Source of the DNA: Butyrivibrio sp. VCD2006
Lineage (GTDB): Bacteria; Bacillota; Clostridia; Lachnospirales; Lachnospiraceae
Assembly: GCF_000423925.1 (NCBI RefSeq)
Contig: NZ_AUIX01000022.1
Coordinates: 1 to 64,000 of the forward strand
DNA length: 64,000 nt
Direction: 5' to 3'
Shown here: one piece after another, positions 8,730-17,817 of the stretch
Layout of the letters: every line of letters begins with the position of its first letter
Numbering within the stretch: the stretch's first letter is position 1
The notes under the pieces: model-generated
The model's input: only the letters and a program-made list of their open reading frames with translations
Database searches by the model: none
Told to the model about the DNA's origin: nothing
Position numbers and translations under genes: made by a program

Positions 8730-9886
8730 GGAATCCGCTTTCTGAGAAAATAGTAGAAATCAAGCCCTCGGGAATCCGCAAATTCTTTGATGTTGTAAAA
8801 TCGATAGACGGTGCAATATCACTTGGTGTGGGAGAACCCGATTTTGATACGCCCTGGCATATAAGGGATGAGGGCATATATTCACTGGAAAAGGGACGTA
8901 CCTTTTACACATCCAATTCCGGTTTGATGGAACTTAAGGTAGAAATTTGCAATTATTTGAAGCGCAGACAGAATGTTGATTATACTCCTGATAAGCAGGT
9001 GCTTGTCACTGTGGGCGGATCTGAAGCTATAGACCTCGCGCTCAGGGCAATGATAGATCCCGGGGATGAGGTTCTTATTCCGCAGCCTAGCTACGTTTCC
9101 TATGAGCCCTGCGCAATTCTGGCAGGAGCAAAGCCTGTTATCATTGAGCTTAAAGAAGAGAATGAATTCAGACTTACTGCTGAAGAAATATTGGAGCATG
9201 TAACTGATAAGACAAAGATACTGGTTCTGCCTTTTCCCAATAACCCGACAGGGGCAATTATGGAGAGGAAGGATCTTGAGGCTATTGCCAAGGTCATCAT
9301 AGAGAAGGATCTTTTCGTAATATCCGATGAGATTTACTCAGAGCTCACATATACAGACAAGCATGTTTCAATCGTTGAGATACCCGGAATGTATGAGAGA
9401 ACTGTGCTTATTAATGGTTTTTCAAAGTCATATGCCATGACCGGATGGAGACTCGGATACGCATGCGGACCTGAGGAGATTCTTACGCAGATGACCAAGA
9501 TTCATCAGTTCGCAATTATGTGTGCTCCGACAACCAGCCAGTATGCGGCTGTGGAGGCATTGAAGAACGGCGATGAAGATGTGGCAATGATGCGTGAGCA
9601 GTACAACCAGAGAAGGCGCTATCTAATTAATGAGCTTAGAGGAATGGGTCTTCCCTGTTTTGAGCCTTTTGGCGCATTCTACATTTTCCCTTGCATTGCT
9701 TCGCTTGGAATGAGTAGTGATGATTTTGCTACGAAGCTTCTTCAGGAGGAAAAACTGGCAGTCGTACCGGGAACAGCATTTGGTGACTGCGGTGAAGGCT
9801 TCATTAGAATTTCTTATGCTTATTCATTGGATGACCTGAAAAAGGCAATGGAGAGGATGAGGAGATTTATTGAGAATCATAAGTAA
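8726..9886 (+). CDS. Pyridoxal-phosphate aminotransferase, class I/II
   Basis: 386 residues, normal for fold-type I aminotransferases. Substrate/PLP motifs are visible: LGVGEPDFDTP near the N-terminus, FPNNPTGA in the middle, SDEIYSEL, and the PLP-lysine motif NGFSKSYAMTGWRLGY. The C-terminal small domain has GFIRISYA with the carboxylate-binding arginine. The closest family is the aspartate/aromatic aminotransferase group (PatA/AraT-like); exact specificity cannot be read from sequence. Overlap by four bases with the upstream Lrp-type gene indicates coupled translation. A weak hairpin without a T-run (9884-9903) follows. Confidence 0.93.
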   Translation: MRNPLSEKIVEIKPSGIRKFFDVVKSIDGAISLGVGEPDFDTPWHIRDEGIYSLEKGRTFYTSNSGLMELKVEICNYLKRRQNVDYTPDKQVLVTVGGSEAIDLALRAMIDPGDEVLIPQPSYVSYEPCAILAGAKPVIIELKEENEFRLTAEEILEHVTDKTKILVLPFPNNPTGAIMERKDLEAIAKVIIEKDLFVISDEIYSELTYTDKHVSIVEIPGMYERTVLINGFSKSYAMTGWRLGYACGPEEILTQMTKIHQFAIMCAPTTSQYAAVEALKNGDEDVAMMREQYNQRRRYLINELRGMGLPCFEPFGAFYIFPCIASLGMSSDDFATKLLQEEKLAVVPGTAFGDCGEGFIRISYAYSLDDLKKAMERMRRFIENHK

Positions 9887-9938
9887 TCTGTATTAGCAGA
9901 TTAGAATAGATGGTAGTGAAAAAAGATCAGAGGGGTTT

Positions 9939-11324
9939 ATGGAAGACAATAAGGAAAAACAGGATGACGTGAGGCTGGACCCTGAAAAGAGTCCCATAGC
10001 CAGAGCGGATTTCATGAGAGAAAAGATCAAGCAGCGTCCCATCAATAAGAAGAAGCTCCTTAGGAGAACTCTTATAACAGTGACGATGGCTGTTGTTTTT
10101 GGTGCGGTTTCCTGCCTGACTTTCGTTTTTCTCTCACCGGTTATAAACAATAAACTGTATCCCGAGGAGACACCTGCTCCTGTGGCTTTGACCGAGGAGA
10201 CTGTTGATGATGAGATGCAGCCTGAGGATATGTATGCCGATGACAGCGCCATTGCAGCAGAGGCGGCCAGCGTTGCTATTGATATGGCATCAAGTGAGCT
10301 GTCCAGAATGCAGAAGGAGATGACTTCGCATCAGGCTGACTCTACAGATTATCTGGACATGTATGCATCTCTTAAGAGTGTTGCTACAAATGCTGAAAAG
10401 AGTCTTGTAACTGTCACATCTACAACTTCAGATACTAACTGGATCAACAATCCCTATGAAAGTGAGGGACAGACTTCAGGTGTCATTGTTGCAGACAACG
10501 GGGCGGAGTATCTGATTCTTGTTCAGACAGGGGCAATCAGTGATCAGGGATCCATTCAGGTTACGTTTTTTGACGGAACCGAGAGTAGCTCACGAATCAA
10601 GATGAGCGATCAGGTGACAGGACTTAGTATTCTTGCGGTAAAATACAAGGATGTTCCGGAAACTACCAGAAGCAACATTTCTGCAGCACCTCTTGGAAGT
10701 TCCAAGACAGGTGGCGTTACCGGTACCCCTGTTATTGCGGTAGGTAGTCCGATCGGTACGCAAGGATCCATAAGCTACGGTTTTGTCACATCTGCCAATT
10801 CTTCACTTAATCTTGCAGATTCAAATTATATGCTTCTTACGACCGATATGAATGGTAGTACCAATGCCAGTGGTGCGATCATCAATTTGTCAGGCTCGGT
10901 TGTAGGCATCATTGATATGAAATACAACAATTCCGCTATGCCTTATGTTCTTTCTGCGGTTGGAATCACGGAGCTCAGGGCTCTTATCGAGGATCTTTCT
11001 AACGGAAAGGGAAGAGCTTATCTTGGAATCCACGGACAGACTGTGCCTAAGGATGTTCAGGAAAGTGCTGCTGTTCCTGCAGGGGCATATGTAACAAGGA
11101 CAGATATGGACTCACCGGCAATGCTTGCGGGAGTTCAGAGCGGAGATATTATAACTGCTGTAAATGGCGAGGAAGTTTTGGGATTTGATACATTTGTTTC
11201 AAGGCTTAGGGAAGTTAAGGCCGGAAACGAAGTTACTCTTACATTAATGAGACAGGCTGCTGAGGGCTATGCGGAGCTTACAATAGATATAGGCTCCGAG
11301 ACTACTTCTGACAGCGGAGAGTAA
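9939..11324 (+). CDS. HtrA/DegP-like membrane protein with PDZ domain, predicted catalytically dead
   Basis: 461 residues: basic cytoplasmic N-terminus, one membrane helix (about 43-68), an acidic/Ala-rich linker, a trypsin-like domain (about 145-350) and a PDZ domain (about 358-452, YLGIHGQTVP to LTLMRQA). The fold matches S1C proteases (SGVIVADNG, APLGSS, VIAVGSPIG, SGSVVGI), but the triad is gone. The TNNHV position reads LVQTGA (residue 197), the Asp in the DLAVLK-type motif is Gly228 (VTGLSILAV), and GNSGGP reads TNASGA with Ala310 at the nucleophile. It is probably a surface chaperone, scaffold or peptide sensor rather than a protease. It is single copy here, with aggggttt before the ATG. 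Confidence 0.88.
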   Translation: MEDNKEKQDDVRLDPEKSPIARADFMREKIKQRPINKKKLLRRTLITVTMAVVFGAVSCLTFVFLSPVINNKLYPEETPAPVALTEETVDDEMQPEDMYADDSAIAAEAASVAIDMASSELSRMQKEMTSHQADSTDYLDMYASLKSVATNAEKSLVTVTSTTSDTNWINNPYESEGQTSGVIVADNGAEYLILVQTGAISDQGSIQVTFFDGTESSSRIKMSDQVTGLSILAVKYKDVPETTRSNISAAPLGSSKTGGVTGTPVIAVGSPIGTQGSISYGFVTSANSSLNLADSNYMLLTTDMNGSTNASGAIINLSGSVVGIIDMKYNNSAMPYVLSAVGITELRALIEDLSNGKGRAYLGIHGQTVPKDVQESAAVPAGAYVTRTDMDSPAMLAGVQSGDIITAVNGEEVLGFDTFVSRLREVKAGNEVTLTLMRQAAEGYAELTIDIGSETTSDSGE

Positions 11325-11410
11325 TTATTTGATATAAGCGCTGCATTTTGATAACTAATGGTAAATCATTTGCAGCGGAGGAAGATAAAGGTTTTAGAAA
11401 GAGGAATAAA

Positions 11411-12358
11411 ATGAAGTTTATTAAGGATTTAAAAGATGGGGACAGAGTTGCGGATATCTATTTTTGTAAGCATATCCAGGCAGCTACTACAAAAAACGGA
11501 AAGACCTATTATTCCGTAACTTTGCAGGATAAGACAGGAACTGTCGATGCAAAGATTTGGGACCCCAACAGTGAAGGAATAGATGAGTTCGATGACTTTG
11601 ACTATATCGATGTTTTCGGAGAGGTTACCACATTTGCGGGTGCGCTTCAGGTCAATGTAAAAAGAGCTCGTCTTTGCAGAGAGGGCGAGTATGATGAATC
11701 TCTCTATCTTCCTGTTTCTTCCAGGAACAATGATGAGATGTACAAGGAGCTTTTGTCCATCATTAATACAGTTGGAAACCAGTATCTGAAGGCCCTTCTT
11801 CAGGCACTCTTTGTTGAGGATGAGGATTTTTTGAAGGCTTTTCGTAAGTCATCTGCTGCAAAATCAGTGCACCACGGCTTTGTTGGCGGACTTCTTGAGC
11901 ACACCTTAAGCGTTACAAAGATGTGTGACTATTTTGCAAAGACATATCCCGCGATCAACAGAGATCTTTTGATCACAGCAGCTCTTTGTCATGATATAGG
12001 AAAAACGAAGGAGCTTTCACTTTTCCCTGAGAATGACTATACAAATGAGGGTCAGTTCCTCGGACATATCGTCATGGGTAGTGAGATGGTTTCCGATAAA
12101 ATTCGTAACATTAATGGTTTTCCGGTGCTCTTAAAGCAGGAGTTACAGCACTGCATACTTGCGCATCACGGAAAATACGAGTATGGCTCACCTAAGATGC
12201 CTGCTATCATTGAGGCTCTTGCGCTTCACCTTGCGGACAACACGGATGCCAAGCTCGAGACATTTACTGAGATACTTAATAACACAAATGAAGTAGGTTG
12301 GCTCGGTTATAACAGACTACTTGAGAGCAACCTGTTCGACACCAGGGTTGAATCATAA
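11411..12358 (+). CDS. yhaM: YhaM-type 3'-5' exoribonuclease (OB-fold plus HD domain)
   Basis: 315 residues from ATG 11411, chosen because gaggaataaa precedes it and MKFIKDLKDGDRV matches the family start; the frame is open further upstream to 11348 but without a better start. The N-terminal OB-fold (VTLQDKTGTVDAKIWD) binds nucleic acid, and the HD domain (about residues 145-290) has HHGFVGGLLEHTLSV, LCHDIGKTKE and the late LAHHGKYEYGSP motif. YhaM trims RNA and single-stranded DNA from the 3' end. Its TAA overlaps the A of the mutS2 ATG, so the two are translationally coupled. Confidence 0.92.
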   Translation: MKFIKDLKDGDRVADIYFCKHIQAATTKNGKTYYSVTLQDKTGTVDAKIWDPNSEGIDEFDDFDYIDVFGEVTTFAGALQVNVKRARLCREGEYDESLYLPVSSRNNDEMYKELLSIINTVGNQYLKALLQALFVEDEDFLKAFRKSSAAKSVHHGFVGGLLEHTLSVTKMCDYFAKTYPAINRDLLITAALCHDIGKTKELSLFPENDYTNEGQFLGHIVMGSEMVSDKIRNINGFPVLLKQELQHCILAHHGKYEYGSPKMPAIIEALALHLADNTDAKLETFTEILNNTNEVGWLGYNRLLESNLFDTRVES

Positions 12359-14739
12359 TGAATGAAAAAGTTTTGCACGTACTTGAGTACGATAAGATTA
12401 TTGAACAATTAAGCGAACATGCGACCTCAGAGCCCGGAAAAAGGGCCTGCAGGGAGCTTTTGCCATCCTCGGATCTTCGTGAGATTCAGAGGAATCTTAA
12501 TAAAACGGAAGCCGCAATTTCCAGAATTTTCAAAAAGGGATCGGTTTCCTTTGGAAGTAACAGAGACATCAGTGGCTATCTTAAAGCACTGAAGATCGGA
12601 AGCTCACTTGATGCACCGCAGCTTCTGAATATTGCAGGTTTTTTGGATAATGTTAACAGAGTTAAGAGCTATGGAAGGTCGGATAAGGAGGACGATAGCA
12701 GAGATGTCCTTTCTGATCTTTTTGACGGATTAGAGCCCCTTACACCTGTGTCAGGAGAGATAAGGCGCTGTATCATTTCCGAGGATGAGATATCCTCTGA
12801 TGCGAGTCCGGCGCTCAGACATATCAGAAGAGATATCCAGATTACCGGAGACAGAATTCACGACCAGCTTGGAAAAATGGTTAATGGTTCACTTCGCTCC
12901 TATCTGCAGGAGGCGGTTGTTACCATGCGCGGTGACAGATACTGCATCCCGATCAAGGCGGAGTATAAAAGTCAGGTGAACGGTATTGTTCATGACCAGT
13001 CATCCACGGGGTCAACACTTTTTATTGAGCCCGCTGTTATCGTTGAGTTAAATAATAAGCTTCGTGAGCTTGCCGCAATGGAGAAGGCTGAGATAGAGGT
13101 TATTCTTGCCAGGATTTCAGCGGAAGTGGGGAGCTACCTTACCGCTCTTTCGGATAATGCGGCTATTATGACGGAGCTGGATTTTGTTTTTGCCAAGGCA
13201 TCACTTGCTCTTTCACAGAATGCGATAACACCGATTTTCAATGAGAATCACTATTTCAATATCATTAAGGGGCGTCATCCTTTGCTTGATAAGAAAAAAG
13301 CGGTTCCGATTGATGTGTATGCAGGCAAGGATTTTGACATGATAATCATCACAGGTCCCAACACCGGAGGTAAGACGGTTACATTGAAAACCGTTGGACT
13401 TCTCACATTAATGGGACAGGCGGGACTTGCTATTCCTGCGGGTGACAGATCCGAGCTATCGGTTTTCGAAGAGATTTATGCGGACATAGGTGATGAGCAG
13501 AGTATTGAGCAGAGCCTGTCGACGTTTTCATCTCATATGACAAATACTGTACATATCCTTGAGAATGCTGACGAGAATTCGTTGTGTCTGTTCGATGAGC
13601 TGGGTGCAGGTACAGACCCGACAGAGGGTGCAGCGTTGGCGATCTCCATTTTGGATCACCTTCATAAGCGCGGTATAAGGACTATGGCCACAACTCACTA
13701 TAGCGAGCTTAAGGTATATGCGCTTACAACAGAGGGAATACAGAATGCCAGCTGCGAATTTGATGTGGAGTCACTCAGACCTACATACAGGCTCCTTATC
13801 GGCGTTCCCGGAAAGAGTAATGCATTTGCTATTTCCAAGAGGCTCGGGCTTTCGGATGAGATCATAGAGGCAGCAGGTGCGCAGATTAGTCAGGATAACC
13901 GCAAATTTGAGGATCTTTTGACTGACCTTGAAAACAGCAGGGTTACGATTGAAAACGAGCGCATTGAGATAGAGCGCTATAAAAAGGAAGTAGAGAAGCT
14001 AAAGGAAGAGCTTCAGGGCAAGCAGACTAAGCTGGATGAGTCCAGGGAGAAGATTCTGCGAGAGGCCCACGAGGAAGCAAGGGAGATTCTGCAGGAGGCC
14101 AAGGATGCGGCTGATGAGACCATCAGAACCATGCGTAAGGCTGAGGCAGGTGTTCCCATGCAGGAGCTTGAGAGAGCTCGTCAGAGTGTCAACAAGAAGA
14201 TTTCAGATAAGAATCAGAAGCTCTCTATCAAGAACAAGCCTGCTCAGGCCGGAGGAAAGAAGCTTAAGCCTTCTCAGATCAAGCTTGGAGAGTCAGTGAG
14301 AATCATTTCAATGGGCATGACCGGTACCATCAGTTCTAAGCCCGATAAAGATGGGAATGTCATGGTTCAGTGTGGTATTATGAAATCAAGAGTGCGCATT
14401 GATGACCTTGAGCTTGTAAAAGAGGAAAACGGCAGAGATCAGATGAAGAAGTTCTACGGACAGCATAAGATGGATCTGTCCGGAGCTAAGAACATCAAGA
14501 CGGAGATTAACCTCATCGGACTCAACAGCGCTGATGCAATCGCTGAGCTTGATAAATATCTTGATAGCGCCTATGTTTCACATCTGCCTTCCGTAAGAGT
14601 GGTTCACGGAAAAGGATCAGGTATCTTAAGACAGGCCGTACACGACCACTTAAAGGCTGCGCCTTATGTAAAATCATTTAAACTCGGTGAGTTCGGAGAA
14701 GGGGACTCAGGAGTAACGATAGTAACGTTCATAAAATAG
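12358..14739 (+). CDS. mutS2: Endonuclease MutS2 (recombination suppressor / ribosome-collision factor)
   Basis: 793 residues, the full family length. It lacks the MutS mismatch-recognition domain. Walker A GPNTGGKT is at residues 333-340, the MutS ATPase signature FDELGAGTDPTEGAA follows, then a long coiled coil (about 515-600), a KOW-like region and a C-terminal Smr nuclease domain (INLIGLNSADAIAELD, VHGKGSGILRQAV). MutS2 suppresses homologous recombination and, in Bacillus, splits collided ribosomes. Coupled to yhaM upstream; a palindromic leader element separates it from the next gene. Confidence 0.96.
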   Translation: MNEKVLHVLEYDKIIEQLSEHATSEPGKRACRELLPSSDLREIQRNLNKTEAAISRIFKKGSVSFGSNRDISGYLKALKIGSSLDAPQLLNIAGFLDNVNRVKSYGRSDKEDDSRDVLSDLFDGLEPLTPVSGEIRRCIISEDEISSDASPALRHIRRDIQITGDRIHDQLGKMVNGSLRSYLQEAVVTMRGDRYCIPIKAEYKSQVNGIVHDQSSTGSTLFIEPAVIVELNNKLRELAAMEKAEIEVILARISAEVGSYLTALSDNAAIMTELDFVFAKASLALSQNAITPIFNENHYFNIIKGRHPLLDKKKAVPIDVYAGKDFDMIIITGPNTGGKTVTLKTVGLLTLMGQAGLAIPAGDRSELSVFEEIYADIGDEQSIEQSLSTFSSHMTNTVHILENADENSLCLFDELGAGTDPTEGAALAISILDHLHKRGIRTMATTHYSELKVYALTTEGIQNASCEFDVESLRPTYRLLIGVPGKSNAFAISKRLGLSDEIIEAAGAQISQDNRKFEDLLTDLENSRVTIENERIEIERYKKEVEKLKEELQGKQTKLDESREKILREAHEEAREILQEAKDAADETIRTMRKAEAGVPMQELERARQSVNKKISDKNQKLSIKNKPAQAGGKKLKPSQIKLGESVRIISMGMTGTISSKPDKDGNVMVQCGIMKSRVRIDDLELVKEENGRDQMKKFYGQHKMDLSGAKNIKTEINLIGLNSADAIAELDKYLDSAYVSHLPSVRVVHGKGSGILRQAVHDHLKAAPYVKSFKLGEFGEGDSGVTIVTFIK

Positions 14740-14768
14740 AATAATTCAAGAATGGGGGCCTTCATCTT

Positions 14769-14869
14769 AAGCCTTCCCCCTTTGGGGGCGCAAATCGTCC
14801 GGGGGACGATTGCTCTGCGCCGACCGAAGCGGAGCGAAGACAAGGTGGCACGTAGTGCCGGATGAGGGG
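14769..14869 (+). repeat. Dispersed palindromic leader element, long form (copy B)
   Basis: Starts aagccttcccc, carries the inner hairpin aatcgtcc-ggg-ggacgatt closed by gcgc arms, then gaccgaagcggagcgaagac, the second hairpin ggcac-gta-gtgcc and ggatgagggg. The response-regulator ATG is 11 bases downstream, where a further gaggg lies 4 bases before the start. Confidence 0.9.
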
Positions 14870-14880
14870 TTGAGGGTATT

Positions 14881-15579
14881 ATGGTAACTAAACAAAAAAT
14901 CTTAATCGTCGATGACGACAGCAATATCGCAGAGCTGATCTCACTCTATCTTGTAAAGGAGTGCTTTGACACTCTTATTGTAGGTGACGGTGAGTCCGCT
15001 CTTACTGCATTTGATACATTTGAGCCTAATCTTGTTTTGCTGGATCTGATGCTTCCGGGAATTGACGGCTACACAGTCTGCAGAGAATTAAGGACAAGGT
15101 CACAGACTCCTATAATCATGCTTTCTGCGAAGGGAGAGGTTTTTGATAAGGTACTTGGACTTGAGATGGGTGCCGATGACTATATGGAAAAACCTTTTGA
15201 TTCAAAGGAACTTGTGGCAAGAGTCAAGGCTGTTCTTCGCAGATACAAGCCTATCGTGGTTGAGCCCGAGCTTTCAGATGACAAGGTTGTGAAATATCAG
15301 GATCTTGAGATCAACATGACCAACTACTCTGTAAATTATCAGGGCTCAAGGCTGGATATGCCTCCTAAAGAGCTGGAGCTTTTATATTTCCTCGCATCAT
15401 CTCCGAATCGTGTTTTCACAAGAGAACAGCTTCTTGATCAGATCTGGGGATATGAATATGTGGGAGATACCAGAACGGTTGACGTTCATATCAAGCGTCT
15501 TAGAGAGAAGATCAAGGATCACGAGACCTGGAGAATAGCAACTATCTGGGGAATAGGTTACAAGTTCGAGGTTTCATAA
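14881..15579 (+). CDS. OmpR/PhoB-family response regulator
   Basis: 232 residues. Receiver domain (1-120) with acidic pocket DDD at 11-13, phospho-acceptor Asp55 (LVLLDLMLPG), Ser/Thr (IIMLSAKG) and Lys (YMEKPFDSKEL). The C-terminal winged-helix DNA-binding domain (about 135-230) has RVFTREQLLDQIWGYE and RTVDVHIKRLREKI. It is followed four bases later by its kinase, so the two form a classic two-component operon. The target genes are not evident. A palindromic leader element lies between mutS2 and this gene. Confidence 0.94.
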   Translation: MVTKQKILIVDDDSNIAELISLYLVKECFDTLIVGDGESALTAFDTFEPNLVLLDLMLPGIDGYTVCRELRTRSQTPIIMLSAKGEVFDKVLGLEMGADDYMEKPFDSKELVARVKAVLRRYKPIVVEPELSDDKVVKYQDLEINMTNYSVNYQGSRLDMPPKELELLYFLASSPNRVFTREQLLDQIWGYEYVGDTRTVDVHIKRLREKIKDHETWRIATIWGIGYKFEVS

Positions 15580-15583
15580 CCGG

Positions 15584-17020
15584 ATGAAGCGTACACTATA
15601 TCTTAAATTTCTAATTGCATATCTGCTCTTTGCCATTTTCGGTTTCATTATGGTAGCGACTTTCGTGTCAAATATGACTATGGAGCACTGCCGCCGTAAA
15701 AAGGCAGAGAGCCTCTATGCTGAGGCGACTCAGATTGCAAATACCTACGCAGCGGATCTGTACAACTCTGAGACATCACTTGTTACAGTTCAGCAGCAGT
15801 TGTCTGCTCTTTCCAAATACATGGATGGAGCAAGGATATGGATTGTCAATCCTTCCGGACGACTGGTTCTGGACTCATCCAATGTCATTGAGCAGAGTGA
15901 GGAGATTAAGGTCAACGGATTTGATCCGACCGCAACGGGAGGAACTTATTATACAATTGGTGACTTTTGGGGTAATTTTGATGAGAGCGTGCTCAGCGTT
16001 TTTGCGCCCATCACAGCGAATTATAAGGTTCAGGCCTATGTTATAATCCACACACCCATGAGCCAGATTCGCAGAACATCAGATGAATTCCTTAATATTT
16101 CATATCTGATGTTGATTGTCATGTTTTTGCTCTCATTGATAATCCTTATCTTTTTCACAGAGCTCGTGTACATACCGCTTCGAAAGATTACCCAGGCAAC
16201 CGAGGAGTATGCAGCAGGAAATATGAACTACGAATTCTCGGTGGATTCTGAGGATGAGATGGGTTACCTCGCAGCGTCTCTGTCGTATATGGCAGGCGAG
16301 ATTGCGAGACAGGAGGAGGATCAGAAAAAATTTGTGGCAAATGTGTCACATGATTTCAGGTCACCTCTTACCTCAATTCGCGGATATATCGAGGCAATGC
16401 TGGATGGTACTATTCCACAGGAGATGCATGAAAAATATCTTGGCATCGTTCTCAATGAGACTGAGAGACTGACAAAGCTAACCAACGGCCTTCTGACGCT
16501 GAACAATCTGAACGCCCGTGGAATGCTTCTTGAAAAAGCAGATTTTGACATCAATCAGGTTATCCGTAACACGGCAGCTTCTTTTGAAATGATCTGTCTT
16601 GATAAGAAAATTGCTATCGAGCTTGTTCTGACGGATGATAAGATGATCGTGAATGCGGACATGAGTAAAATTCAGCAGGTTTTGTATAATCTTCTGGATA
16701 ATGCCATCAAGTTCAGTCATCACAATTCAATCATCAAGATTGAGACTACAGAGAAAAAGAGCAAGGTTTTTGTCTCCGTGAAGGATAGCGGAATCGGAAT
16801 TCCCAAGGAAGACCAGAAGATGGTCTTTGAGAGATTCTATAAGTCCGATGCCTCCAGAGGTAAGGATAAAAAGGGCACAGGACTTGGCCTTTCAATTGTA
16901 AAAGAAATCATCAAGGCTCATGGAGAGAATATAAATTGTATCTCAACAGTTGGCGTCGGAACGGAGTTTATCTTCTCCATCCCGAAGGCAGCCTCCATGG
17001 ATAGTGATGAGGAAGTTTAA
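15584..17020 (+). CDS. Membrane sensor histidine kinase, PhoR/ResE type
   Basis: 478 residues. Two membrane helices (about 5-30 and 172-192) flank an extracytoplasmic sensor domain of about 140 residues, followed by HAMP, HisKA with phospho-acceptor His256 (NVSHDFRSPLTS), and HATPase_c with N-box (LLDNAIKFS), G1 (DSGIGIP) and G2 (GTGLGLSIV). The partner is the upstream regulator. There is no clear ribosome-binding site in the four-base gap, consistent with translational coupling. The sensed signal is unknown. Confidence 0.93.
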   Translation: MKRTLYLKFLIAYLLFAIFGFIMVATFVSNMTMEHCRRKKAESLYAEATQIANTYAADLYNSETSLVTVQQQLSALSKYMDGARIWIVNPSGRLVLDSSNVIEQSEEIKVNGFDPTATGGTYYTIGDFWGNFDESVLSVFAPITANYKVQAYVIIHTPMSQIRRTSDEFLNISYLMLIVMFLLSLIILIFFTELVYIPLRKITQATEEYAAGNMNYEFSVDSEDEMGYLAASLSYMAGEIARQEEDQKKFVANVSHDFRSPLTSIRGYIEAMLDGTIPQEMHEKYLGIVLNETERLTKLTNGLLTLNNLNARGMLLEKADFDINQVIRNTAASFEMICLDKKIAIELVLTDDKMIVNADMSKIQQVLYNLLDNAIKFSHHNSIIKIETTEKKSKVFVSVKDSGIGIPKEDQKMVFERFYKSDASRGKDKKGTGLGLSIVKEIIKAHGENINCISTVGVGTEFIFSIPKAASMDSDEEV

Positions 17021-17027
17021 TAACAAT

Positions 17028-17126
17028 AAAGCCTTCCCCTTGGGGCGCAAATCGTCCGGGGGACGATTGCTCTGCGCCGACCGAAGCGGAGCGAAGACAA
17101 GGTGGCACTAAGTGCTGGATGAGGGG
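17028..17126 (+). repeat. Dispersed palindromic leader element, long form (copy C)
   Basis: Same architecture as copy B. The second hairpin reads ggcact-a-agtgct(g), a variant that still pairs. The trmL ATG lies 16 bases beyond its ggatgagggg end, with a separate aaggag serving as ribosome-binding site. Confidence 0.88.
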
Positions 17127-17142
17127 CTAATAAGGAGATCAT

Positions 17143-17637
17143 ATGCATATAGTACTACACCAGCCGGAGATTCCCCAGAACACAGGTAATATAGGAAGAA
17201 CCTGTGTTGCGACGGGAAGCTCGCTGCATTTAATAGAACCACTGGGCTTTGCCCTTCACGGAAAAGATTTAAAGCGTGCGGGCATGGACTATTGGGATAA
17301 ACTTGATTACACAAGATACATGAATTATGAGGAATTTAAGGAGAAGCATCCCGGAGCAAAGGTATGGCTTGCTACAACCAAGGCTAAGCGTTCTTACACA
17401 GAAGTGAGCTTTGGAATGGATGACTATATCATGTTTGGCAAGGAGAGTGCCGGAATTCCTGAAGAAATCCTTGTGGACAATGAAGAGGACTGCATCAGAA
17501 TTCCCATGGGACATGATATCAGATCCCTGAATTTATCTAATTCAGTGGCAATCGTTTTATATGAGGCGCTTAGACAGAACGGGTTCCCTGGAATGGAAGA
17601 GGAAGGGGAGCTCCATAGGCTAAAGTGGAATAACTAA
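17143..17637 (+). CDS. trmL: tRNA (cytidine(34)-2'-O)-methyltransferase
   Basis: 164 residues, the usual length for this SPOUT methyltransferase that modifies the wobble base of tRNA-Leu. Visible motifs: HQPEIPQNTGNIGRTC at the N-terminus, FGKESAGIPEEIL and the knot-forming RIPMGHDIRSLNLSNSVA with the SAM-binding loop. Start chosen at ATG 17143 after aaggagatcat. Its neighbour downstream, RlmD, is another RNA methyltransferase, but each gene has its own palindromic leader element. Confidence 0.95.
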   Translation: MHIVLHQPEIPQNTGNIGRTCVATGSSLHLIEPLGFALHGKDLKRAGMDYWDKLDYTRYMNYEEFKEKHPGAKVWLATTKAKRSYTEVSFGMDDYIMFGKESAGIPEEILVDNEEDCIRIPMGHDIRSLNLSNSVAIVLYEALRQNGFPGMEEEGELHRLKWNN

Positions 17638-17642
17638 AGCCA

Positions 17643-17686
17643 TTCCACAGGAAGAATTGAGAGATTGACATACTTCCCCTGTGGAA
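17643..17686. repeat. Short inverted repeat preceding leader element copy D
   Basis: ttccacagg (17643-17651) pairs with cctgtggaa (17678-17686). It lies directly after trmL and resembles a diverged fragment of the first hairpin of the palindromic family. Two imperfect direct copies of agagattgacata / agagatttata flank it. Confidence 0.55.
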
Positions 17687-17703
17687 GGATAGAGAGATTT
17701 ATA

Positions 17704-17802
17704 TGCCTTCCCCTTGGGGGGCGCAAATCGTCCGGGGGACGATTGCTATGCGCGGACCGAAGCGGAGCGAAGACGGTGTCAGCGAAGCTGACGGATGAGG
17801 GG
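17704..17802 (+). repeat. Dispersed palindromic leader element, long form (copy D)
   Basis: Long form with inner hairpin aatcgtcc/ggacgatt but second hairpin gtcagc-gaa-gctgac as in short forms, and without the usual aag before it. A separate aaggag at 17807-17812 serves the GTG start of rlmD at 17818. Confidence 0.88.
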
Positions 17803-17817
17803 CATAAAGGAGACAAC

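Noticed and set aside
14664..14924. Minus-strand ORFs with a recurring LSSLRFGRRR protein motif (also at 31342-31632, 42660-43007, 56040-56777)
   Set aside because: These are reverse translations of the palindromic leader elements, joined to antisense of real genes; they lack start signals.
17665..17817. N-terminal extension of RlmD upstream of GTG 17818
   Set aside because: It would translate the palindromic element; the family start and an aaggag box support 17818.
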